Position numbers and translations under genes: made by a program. The notes under the pieces are model-generated. The model saw only the letters and a program-made list of their open reading frames with translations. It was not told where the DNA came from and did not search any database. DNA of 5,266 bases from Clostridiales bacterium (lineage in GTDB: Bacteria; Bacillota; Clostridia; Lachnospirales; WQUN01), in contig JAIRVD010000200.1 of NCBI GenBank assembly GCA_031254075.1, positions 1-5,266 of the forward strand. Reading direction: 5' to 3'. Positions 1 to 5,266 of the stretch are shown one piece after another. Position 1 is the first letter of the stretch; every line of letters starts with the position of its first letter.

Positions 1-2
1 AA

Positions 3-614
3 GGGTTTACGGACGAATTAAATCCGTTAAAATTTGTGGATGACAGAATGGTCGGCGGGAGAGGCATTCCTATGACGATTGCAAAAAACATGAAAATTCC
101 TTTGGTTTTTTACGGAGAAAGCAATTTTGAATACGGAAGCACAAAAACACTCGATATTTTTCATCCTTTGAGCGATGATGAAACCAAATATATTTTTATG
201 GGTGCAATTTATCCTTATTCGATACAGGATTCACTTGAGCAAGCGCGTTTAATCGGATTCAAAGATTTAGACGATTTTAACGAATGGAACAGGCAGGGAG
301 CGGTCGAAAGCTATACTCAAATGGACAGTATCGGATATTTGTGCCACCAATGGTGTAAATATGTTAAATTCGGCGCGCAAAGAACTGCCGATATCGCCAG
401 CCGTCTGGCAAGAGAAGGAGCCATTACAAGAGAACACGCATTGAAATTAATTAAGGAAAGAGATTTTGTATGTGACCCTATGGCGAAAAGAGATTTTTGC
501 AAAACATTGGGTATTACGGAAAAATATTTTGATGAAATTGTTGAAAAACACGCAAATTTATCAATTGTAAAAAAAGATGTTGACGGTGTATTCAAAAGAA
601 AAGAGCTTATATAA
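3..614 (+). CDS. N-acetyl sugar amidotransferase, WbpG/PseA type (C-terminal half, 5' partial)
   Basis: The reading frame is open from the window edge (codon 1 at base 3) to TAA at 612-614. This gives 203 visible residues of a family usually about 370-380 long. An internal GTG at 36 should not be taken as the start, because residues upstream of it already match the family. Family marks, numbered from the first visible residue: YGESNFEYGS at 37-46 (the conserved Y/F-G-E-N-x-E-Y-G-G block); the HQWCKYVKFG block at 115-124 followed by QRTADIAS; and a REGAITREHA segment at 137-146, typical of the C-terminal domain. The N-terminal cysteine pairs and PP-loop must lie upstream and cannot be checked. 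Known members convert an N-acetyl group on a sugar to acetamidino using ATP and ammonia (WbpG in Pseudomonas O-antigen, PseA in pseudaminic acid glycoforms). The gene overlaps the synthase start by one base (TAATG). A second, divergent member closes the window. The family call is firm; the substrate is unknown. Confidence 0.85.
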   Translation, partial: GFTDELNPLKFVDDRMVGGRGIPMTIAKNMKIPLVFYGESNFEYGSTKTLDIFHPLSDDETKYIFMGAIYPYSIQDSLEQARLIGFKDLDDFNEWNRQGAVESYTQMDSIGYLCHQWCKYVKFGAQRTADIASRLAREGAITREHALKLIKERDFVCDPMAKRDFCKTLGITEKYFDEIVEKHANLSIVKKDVDGVFKRKELI

Positions 615-1606
615 TGAGCATATTGATAATAGCGGAAGCCGGCGTAAACCATAACGGCGATGTGCGGCTCGCAGAAAAACTGATTCTTCACGCTGCGGAA
701 GCGGGCGCGGATATAATTAAATTTCAAACATTTCAGCCTGAGCTTCTTGTTTCAAAAACAGCCCAAAAGGCGGCGTATCAAAAAAAAACTACAGGGAAAA
801 ATGAAAGTCAGTTGAAAATGCTTCGCGGGTTGGTATTACCGTCGGAAGCGTATCCCGGTTTAATAAAATTATGTAATCAAAATAATATTAAATTTCTTTC
901 GACACCTTTTGATTTGCAAAGCATTGATTTTTTGCAAAATTTTGACATGCCGTTTTGGAAAATCCCGTCGGGGGAAATTACGAATCTTCCGTATCTGATA
1001 AAAATCGCAAAAACAGGAAAACCTGTAATTTTATCAAGTGGCATGAGTACGCTTGATGAAATAAAAGAAGCCGTACAAATCCTAAAAGATAACGGAGCGG
1101 GCGAAATAACCGTGTTACACTGCACTACGGAATACCCCGCACCGCCGGAAGAAGTAAATTTGAATGCCATAAATTCGATTAAAGCATTAGGATTAAAAGC
1201 AGGCTATTCAGACCATACGCAGGGTATAGAAATTCCCATTGCCGCGGCGGCTTTGGGGGCTGTAATAATCGAAAAGCATTTTACGCTGGATAAAAACATG
1301 GAAGGTCCCGACCACAGGGCAAGCCTTGAGCCACATGAACTTACTGCGATGATAAAAGCTATTCGCAATATTGAAAAAGCAATGGGAACGGGAGAAAAAG
1401 CCCCGACAATTTCCGAACGTAAAAACATTGAAATAGTGCGTAAAAGCATTGTTGCAAAACATTATTTGCGCAAAGGTGAAGAATTAACCGAAAACAATAT
1501 AACGGTAAAGCGTCCCGGAAACGGTATTTCGCCGATGAAATGGTTTGAAATATTGGGAACAAAAGCAATTCGAGACTTTGAAGAGGATGAATTGATTGAA
1601 TATTGA
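614..1606 (+). CDS. legI: NeuB-family nonulosonate synthase, probably N,N'-diacetyllegionaminate synthase
   Basis: The protein has 330 residues, the normal length for LegI/NeuB. It condenses phosphoenolpyruvate with a six-carbon N-acyl sugar in the cytoplasm to form the nine-carbon acid. The N-terminal TIM-barrel domain shows EAGVNHNG at 8-15, IKFQTF at 35-40, STPFD at 96-100, IPSGE at 117-121 and SSGMS at 141-145. SDHT at 199-202 (H201) and EKHF at 220-223 (H222) supply the two metal-binding histidines. They are spaced as in the meningococcal NeuB structure. The C-terminal antifreeze-like SAF domain carries KRPGNGISP at 299-307, whose R300 corresponds to the substrate-contacting arginine. 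LegI rather than PseI is favoured by the AYQKKT...ESQ segment at 54-66, by LHCTTEYPAPPEEVNL at 168-183, and by the LegC and NeuC neighbours. ATG at 614 overlaps the upstream stop by one base, with a weak AAGAG at 601-605. A run of nine A lies at 780-788. NeuB proper (sialic acid) is the main alternative. Confidence 0.9.
   Translation: MSILIIAEAGVNHNGDVRLAEKLILHAAEAGADIIKFQTFQPELLVSKTAQKAAYQKKTTGKNESQLKMLRGLVLPSEAYPGLIKLCNQNNIKFLSTPFDLQSIDFLQNFDMPFWKIPSGEITNLPYLIKIAKTGKPVILSSGMSTLDEIKEAVQILKDNGAGEITVLHCTTEYPAPPEEVNLNAINSIKALGLKAGYSDHTQGIEIPIAAAALGAVIIEKHFTLDKNMEGPDHRASLEPHELTAMIKAIRNIEKAMGTGEKAPTISERKNIEIVRKSIVAKHYLRKGEELTENNITVKRPGNGISPMKWFEILGTKAIRDFEEDELIEY
1581..1587 (+). promoter_or_regulatory. 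Shine-Dalgarno sequence for the TTG start of the aminotransferase
   Basis: AAGAGGA lies inside the end of the synthase gene, eight bases before TTG at 1596. An in-frame TGA at 1593-1595 sits directly before that TTG, so translation cannot start further upstream. The site therefore decides the start codon. Confidence 0.6.
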
Positions 1607-2723
1607 TTTTATTCCGCTGTCTGTACCTAATATAGGAAGCAAAGAAGAAGAATACGTTGCGGACGCCTTGCGCGGCGGATGGGTGGCGACGGGTTCGTAT
1701 ATCGGGCGGTTTGAAACCGAGTTTGCCGCATACGCAAAGGTTGAATCCGCGGTTGCCGTGCAAAGCGGCACTGCGGGTTTGCATCTTGCGATGACAGATT
1801 GCGGAATATGCGAGGGTGATATTGTAATTACGCCTACGCTTACTTTTATTGCCACCGTAAACCCGATACGATATGTCGGTGCCGAGCCGGTTTTCATGGA
1901 TTGCGACGACAGCCTGTGCATAGACCCCGTAAAGCTTGAACATTATCTGGAAAAAGAATGCGAAATGCGCGACGGTGTATCCTATGACAAAAAAATTAAC
2001 AAGCCTGTAAAAGCAATTGTCGTTGTTCATATTTTCGGAAACGGCGCGGATATGGAAAAAATAATGAAGATATCACGGCGTTTTAATATTCCCGTTATCG
2101 AAGACGCAACCGAAGCTGTGGGTACATTTTATACTTCCGGCGATTACGCCGGGCGTATGGCGGGTGCTATCGGCGATTACGGGGTTTATTCTTTTAACGG
2201 TAATAAAATTATTTCAACCGGCGGCGGCGGCATGGTTGTCGCAAACCGCAAAGACAGCATAAACCACATAAGGCATTTATCCAGACAGGCAAAAGCGGAC
2301 GAGGTTTATTTTATCCATGATGAAATAGGATACAATTACCGCATGACAAATATTCAAGCCGCGATAGGCGTTGCGCAGCTTGAACGCTTGGAAGAATTCA
2401 TAGATACCAAGAAAAGAAATTATAATTATTATCAAAAACTCGGTGTTACGCTATTGCCTTTTAATGATAATATAAGACCAAATTATTGGTTTTACAGCTA
2501 TCTTTCCGATGACAGAGACAGTCTGATAAAACATCTCGGTGAAAATCTGGTACAGGCAAGACCCATATGGAAACTGATGCATACGCTTGATATGTACAAA
2601 CAATACCGCGAATATAAAATAACCAAGGCAATTGAATATCATGAAAAAATTGTAAATCTTCCATGCAGTTCCAATTTGACGCCGGAAGATGCAGAGCGTG
2701 TTGCGGAGTTGATTAATTCGTGA
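1596..2723 (+). CDS. legC: LegC-type PLP-dependent nucleotide-sugar aminotransferase
   Basis: The protein has 375 residues and belongs to the DegT/DnrJ/EryC1/StrS (aspartate aminotransferase fold) sugar aminotransferases. It should move an amino group from glutamate to C4 of a UDP- or GDP-linked 4-keto-6-deoxy-GlcNAc, using pyridoxal phosphate. Visible motifs: FIPLSVPN at 5-12; GGWVATGSYIGRFE at 27-40; SGTAGLH at 57-63 (phosphate binding); PTLTFIATVNPIRY at 80-93; EDATEA at 169-174 with D170 facing the PLP ring nitrogen; and SFNGNKIISTGGGG at 199-212, with K204 as the Schiff-base lysine. The segment at about 119-149 (ECEMRDGVSYDKK, then VVHIFGN) is typical of LegC and separates it from PseC, PglE and the ArnB/WecE groups. 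The TTG start is forced by the preceding in-frame stop. It is backed by a good ribosome site and keeps the conserved N-terminus. The gene overlaps the synthase by 11 bases and the epimerase by 4. Confidence 0.9.
   Translation: MNIDFIPLSVPNIGSKEEEYVADALRGGWVATGSYIGRFETEFAAYAKVESAVAVQSGTAGLHLAMTDCGICEGDIVITPTLTFIATVNPIRYVGAEPVFMDCDDSLCIDPVKLEHYLEKECEMRDGVSYDKKINKPVKAIVVVHIFGNGADMEKIMKISRRFNIPVIEDATEAVGTFYTSGDYAGRMAGAIGDYGVYSFNGNKIISTGGGGMVVANRKDSINHIRHLSRQAKADEVYFIHDEIGYNYRMTNIQAAIGVAQLERLEEFIDTKKRNYNYYQKLGVTLLPFNDNIRPNYWFYSYLSDDRDSLIKHLGENLVQARPIWKLMHTLDMYKQYREYKITKAIEYHEKIVNLPCSSNLTPEDAERVAELINS
2705..2708 (+). promoter_or_regulatory. Shine-Dalgarno core for the GTG start of the epimerase
   Basis: GGAG inside the end of the aminotransferase gene is 11 bases before GTG at 2720. 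The spacing is long, so initiation probably relies partly on coupling through the GTGA stop-start overlap at 2720-2723. Confidence 0.4.
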
Positions 2724-3859
2724 AAAAAATTTGTGTTGTTACATCCGGCAGAGCGGAATATCATCTTTTATACGAAACATTGAAAGGCATAAATGAAAGC
2801 CTTTCGCTTGAATTGCAATTAATTGTTACGGGAAGCCATTTAAGCGTCAGCCAAGGATACACGGTTGACATTATTAAAAAAGACGGATTCAAAATTGACG
2901 ACGAAATAGATATATTAACGGATTCCGATAATAAAGCCGGGATTGCCAAAAGCATGGGGCTTTTTATGATGCGGCTTGCGGATACATTCACGCACCTTAA
3001 ACCCGATATTTTATTATTGCTTGGCGACAGATATGAAATATTGGCAGCCGCATCCGCCGCTGTTGCAATGAATATTCCGATAGCGCATATTCACGGCGGG
3101 GAAGCAACAGAAGGGGCGATTGATGAACAGATACGCCACGCGATAACAAAAATGGCTCATTTGCATTTTGCCGTAACGGATATTTATAAAAAAAATATTA
3201 TCAACATGGGAGAACAACCGTTTCGGGTATTTAACACCGGCGCACCCGTTGTTGAAAATATAAAAAATCACGAATTCACAGACAGGAAAACCTTAGAAGG
3301 AAGGTTGGGTTTTGCAATCGAACCTCCTTTTTTTATTGTAACGTACCACCCTGTAACATTGACAAATAATTCAAAAGAGCAAATAATCAATTTGCTTAAT
3401 GCCTTGGATAAATTTAATGCGACAATTCTTTTTACCGCATCAAATATAGACCACGGCGGAGCGGAAATAAACGATATGATTAAAAATTATGTAAAATCAA
3501 ATAAGAACAGCTTCTTCGTTGAATCATTGGGGCATTTATATTTAGATGTTCTTAAACACGCGAATTTAATGATTGGAAATTCTTCAAGCGGTATTATTGA
3601 AGCTCCGTGTATGCGCTTGCCCGTTGTAAATATCGGCGACCGACAAAACGGACGATTGCGACACGAAAATATAATTGATACCGGTTATTCCGCCGATGAA
3701 ATTGAAAAAGGTATCCATGCCGCACTCGATGAAGCGTTTGTTAAAAAAATAAGTAATATGGAAATTTTGTACGGCAACGGCGATACAAGCAAAATAATTG
3801 TTTCAATATTAACGGACACGATAATAAATGAAGATTTTATTTGTAAAAAATTATGTTAA
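2720..3859 (+). CDS. neuC: UDP-N-acetylglucosamine-type 2-epimerase (hydrolysing), NeuC/LegG family
   Basis: The protein has 379 residues, near full family length. NeuC cleaves UDP from UDP-GlcNAc and inverts C2 to release ManNAc. The homologue LegG does the same on UDP-2,4-diacetamido-2,4,6-trideoxyglucose for legionaminic acid. The fold is GT-B-like, as in WecB. Visible motifs: TSGRAEYHLL at 8-17 (commonly T-G-x-R-A-D/E-Y-G-L-L, so H15 replaces the usual small residue); LLGDRYE at 100-106; HIHGGE at 123-128; D135/E136 and RHAITK at 139-144; TYHPVTL at 208-214; GNSSSGIIEAP at 286-296, the nucleotide-phosphate loop; and IGDRQNGR just after it. The LegC neighbour makes the LegG role more likely than the sialic acid role. 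The sequence alone does not fix the substrate. Start is GTG, overlapping the previous stop as GTGA. A hydrolysing epimerase argues against a pseudaminic acid pathway, which uses the unrelated hydrolase PseG. Confidence 0.9.
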   Translation: MKKICVVTSGRAEYHLLYETLKGINESLSLELQLIVTGSHLSVSQGYTVDIIKKDGFKIDDEIDILTDSDNKAGIAKSMGLFMMRLADTFTHLKPDILLLLGDRYEILAAASAAVAMNIPIAHIHGGEATEGAIDEQIRHAITKMAHLHFAVTDIYKKNIINMGEQPFRVFNTGAPVVENIKNHEFTDRKTLEGRLGFAIEPPFFIVTYHPVTLTNNSKEQIINLLNALDKFNATILFTASNIDHGGAEINDMIKNYVKSNKNSFFVESLGHLYLDVLKHANLMIGNSSSGIIEAPCMRLPVVNIGDRQNGRLRHENIIDTGYSADEIEKGIHAALDEAFVKKISNMEILYGNGDTSKIIVSILTDTIINEDFICKKLC

Positions 3860-3864
3860 GGAAG
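3858..3864 (+). promoter_or_regulatory. Shine-Dalgarno sequence for the GNAT gene
   Basis: AAGGAAG overlaps the epimerase stop and is seven bases before GTG at 3872. The nearby ATG at 3865 is in another frame, so GTG is the start. Confidence 0.6.
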
Positions 3865-3871
3865 ATGTGCC

Positions 3872-4429
3872 GTGTATAAAGGTCTTACATTAAACAGCGA
3901 AAAAATTGCGGGGCTTTCCGCGCGCGAATTTACGGAAACTGAACTTCACCACCCCGATTATTATTCTTGGTTGCGTGAATATGACAATATAAAGTACATC
4001 GGGCGTTATGAATATTTTTTAAACACGCCGTTTTCGGAAATAGAAAGCTATGTAAAGGGCTTGATAAGCAGCAATAATGATTGTTTTTTTGCTGTTTATT
4101 ATGAAGATGAATTTATCGGGACATTAAAAATAGGGCATATCAGTTTGTACAACTCAATTGCCGATATGGGTTTTTTAATCGGAAACAAAAATCACGCGGG
4201 TAAGGGCTTCGGAACGGAAATTTTGCGCATGGGTTGCCGATATGCGTTTGAGCAGATTGGGTTAAGAAAACTTGAAGGCGGTTGTTTTGCGTCTAATATC
4301 GCCGCCAATAAAATGTTTTTAAACGCCGGTTTTAAGCCGGAAGGGGTTTTACGAAAAAAATTAAAACTGGGTAATATATTTGATGACCATAATTTATACG
4401 GGCTCTTTCCCGAGGAGTTGGTTCTGTGA
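3872..4429 (+). CDS. GNAT-family N-acetyltransferase (RimJ/RimL-like), probable amino-sugar acyltransferase
   Basis: The protein has 185 residues with a single GNAT domain. A strand-turn pair lies at about 72-88 (FFAVYYEDEFIGTLKIG). The acetyl-CoA pyrophosphate loop is NKNHAGKGFGTE at 105-116, a form of the Q/R-x-x-G-x-G/A motif. It is followed by helix residues 117-129 and by the motif-B segment at 142-162, which contains N142, N146 and NAGFKPEG (151-158). No signal peptide or membrane segment is seen, so it should be cytoplasmic. From its place 12 bases after the epimerase gene and overlapping the second amidotransferase, it probably acylates the 4-amino group made by LegC. That is the LegH role in legionaminic acid and the PseH role in pseudaminic acid synthesis. 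It is not the left-handed beta-helix type of acyltransferase (PglD/NeuD). It could instead acylate another amine or a hydroxyl, or use another acyl donor. The GNAT call is firm; the substrate is inferred from context. Confidence 0.75.
   Translation: MYKGLTLNSEKIAGLSAREFTETELHHPDYYSWLREYDNIKYIGRYEYFLNTPFSEIESYVKGLISSNNDCFFAVYYEDEFIGTLKIGHISLYNSIADMGFLIGNKNHAGKGFGTEILRMGCRYAFEQIGLRKLEGGCFASNIAANKMFLNAGFKPEGVLRKKLKLGNIFDDHNLYGLFPEELVL
4412..4417 (+). promoter_or_regulatory. Shine-Dalgarno sequence for the second amidotransferase
   Basis: GAGGAG lies in the last codons of the GNAT gene, eight bases before GTG at 4426. It supports that non-ATG start at the GTGA overlap. Confidence 0.6.
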
Positions 4430-5266
4430 AGATATTTAAAACTTGTTCCGTTTGTCTTATGCCGGAGACAAGACCCCGAATGAAATTCGATGAGAATGGT
4501 ATTTGCAGCGCGTGCAAATGGCATGAGGAAAAAAAAACATTGGATTGGGAAAAACGGGAAAATGTTTTAACCGAACTTATTGCAAAGCACAAGGGTAAGG
4601 GCGTTTTTGATTGTTTGGTTCCTGTAAGCGGAGGAAAAGACAGCTCATATGTAGCGCATATGATGAAAAATAAATATGGCTTGCGTGTTTTAACATTAAC
4701 CATACGCCCCGATTTGGTCATTGATGTCGGTGAAAAAAACCTCGACCGATTTATTTCCGCCGGATATGACAACATAAAGATTTCTCCCGCTCCCGATGTG
4801 GTCAGAAAAATAAACAAAATTGGCTTCGTAGAGCAGGGGCGACCGTTTATAGGTTGGCAAATAGCTGTACAGGCTGTTATTTTAAAAATTGCGTATCTTT
4901 TTAATATAAAAATTATCATGTACGGCGAAAACGGCGAAACGGAATACGGCGGCACAACCGAATTCAAAGAAAAATTTTTTTTAGGTCCCGAAGATATAAA
5001 TATCCTTTTGGAAAACAACAGCCGTGAAAAATATTCCGATATGTTTTCGGATGATGAATTATACTGGCTGACACCTCCCACTGCCCAAGAAATAAGTGAA
5101 AGCGGTATTTGCTACACGTATTGGTCGTATTTTGAAAATTGGGATTCGCATAAAAATGAGCTTGTTGCCATTGAAAATTTTAACATTCAAGGTCCCGAAG
5201 ACAGAAATATCGGAACATACACAAGACTTGCACAAAACGATACCAAGCTATACTCTTTGCACACTT
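4426..5266 (+). CDS. N-acetyl sugar amidotransferase, WbpG/PseA type (3' partial)
   Basis: The frame runs 280 codons from GTG to the window edge without a stop, about three quarters of the usual length. The N-terminus has two cysteine pairs (C7-x2-C10 and C27-x2-C30) around MPETRP at 12-17, a zinc-ribbon-like element typical of the family. It is followed by the ATP-binding PP-loop VSGGKDSS at 67-74 and by YGENGETEYGG at 166-176. Later segments (YTYWSYFENWDS, then GTYT) also fit the family. Members activate the N-acetyl carbonyl of a sugar with ATP and replace its oxygen with ammonia, giving acetamidino. In Pseudomonas, WbpG works with HisH2 and HisF2, which supply ammonia; such partners are not in this window. 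The start overlaps the GNAT stop by four bases (GTGA) and has a good ribosome site. A run of nine A at 4529-4537 precedes the PP-loop. The protein is clearly divergent from the first amidotransferase in the shared region. The family call is strong; the exact sugar is unknown. Confidence 0.9.
   Translation, partial: MKIFKTCSVCLMPETRPRMKFDENGICSACKWHEEKKTLDWEKRENVLTELIAKHKGKGVFDCLVPVSGGKDSSYVAHMMKNKYGLRVLTLTIRPDLVIDVGEKNLDRFISAGYDNIKISPAPDVVRKINKIGFVEQGRPFIGWQIAVQAVILKIAYLFNIKIIMYGENGETEYGGTTEFKEKFFLGPEDINILLENNSREKYSDMFSDDELYWLTPPTAQEISESGICYTYWSYFENWDSHKNELVAIENFNIQGPEDRNIGTYTRLAQNDTKLYSLHT

Noticed and set aside
36..614. Reading the first gene as a complete short protein starting at GTG 36
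   Set aside because: The frame is open to the window edge, and the protein matches only the C-terminal half of a family about twice as long. It is a gene cut by the window, not a small protein.
1359..2030. A 223-codon open frame on the minus strand
   Set aside because: It is antisense to the synthase and aminotransferase genes, whose catalytic motifs fix the coding strand. It shows no motif of its own.
3860..3871. An internal promoter or terminator in the only intergenic gap
   Set aside because: The gap is 12 bases and is largely filled by the ribosome site of the next gene.
4326..4340. CCGG-loop-CCGG inverted repeat as a possible terminator
   Set aside because: The stem is only four base pairs, has no T tract after it, and lies inside the conserved part of the GNAT gene.
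4332..5081. A 249-codon open frame on the minus strand
   Set aside because: It lies opposite the second amidotransferase and the end of the GNAT gene, both of which have clear family motifs. Its translation shows no recognisable domain and is low in complexity (rich in S, F and P), as expected of an antisense shadow.

Overview
The window is a tightly packed run of six plus-strand genes, the first and last cut by the window edges. It reads as the middle of an operon for a nonulosonic acid (a nine-carbon, sialic-acid-like sugar), most likely legionaminic acid or a derivative. Such sugars decorate flagellin, lipopolysaccharide O-chains, capsules or other surface glycans.

Layout: (1) 3-614, C-terminal half of an N-acetyl sugar amidotransferase of the WbpG/PseA type; (2) 614-1606, NeuB-family nonulosonate synthase of LegI type; (3) 1596-2723, PLP-dependent sugar aminotransferase of LegC type; (4) 2720-3859, hydrolysing UDP-sugar 2-epimerase of NeuC/LegG type; (5) 3872-4429, GNAT-fold acetyltransferase; (6) 4426-5266, N-terminal three quarters of a second WbpG/PseA-type amidotransferase. 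Every junction is an overlap (1, 11, 4 and 4 bases) or a 12-base gap. The genes are therefore probably co-transcribed and translationally coupled. No promoter, terminator, RNA gene, repeat array or mobile element is visible, and no stretch longer than 12 bases lies outside a gene.

How the genes fit together (inference from family knowledge): LegC aminates C4 of a nucleotide-linked 4-keto-6-deoxy-GlcNAc. The GNAT protein probably acylates that new amine. NeuC/LegG removes the nucleotide and inverts C2 to give the 6-deoxy-mannosamine-type sugar. LegI condenses it with phosphoenolpyruvate to give a legionaminic-acid-type product. The two amidotransferases would convert N-acetyl groups to acetamidino groups on the finished sugar or a related one. 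The 4,6-dehydratase (LegB), the CMP-transferase (LegF/NeuA) and any HisH/HisF-like ammonia-supplying partners are not in the window and should lie in the flanks.

Organism: a bacterium with moderately low GC, A-rich lysine codons and clear Shine-Dalgarno sequences. It uses non-ATG starts often: four of the five visible starts are GTG or TTG. That is not enough to name a phylum. The enzyme set is known from flagellated and host-associated bacteria of several phyla.
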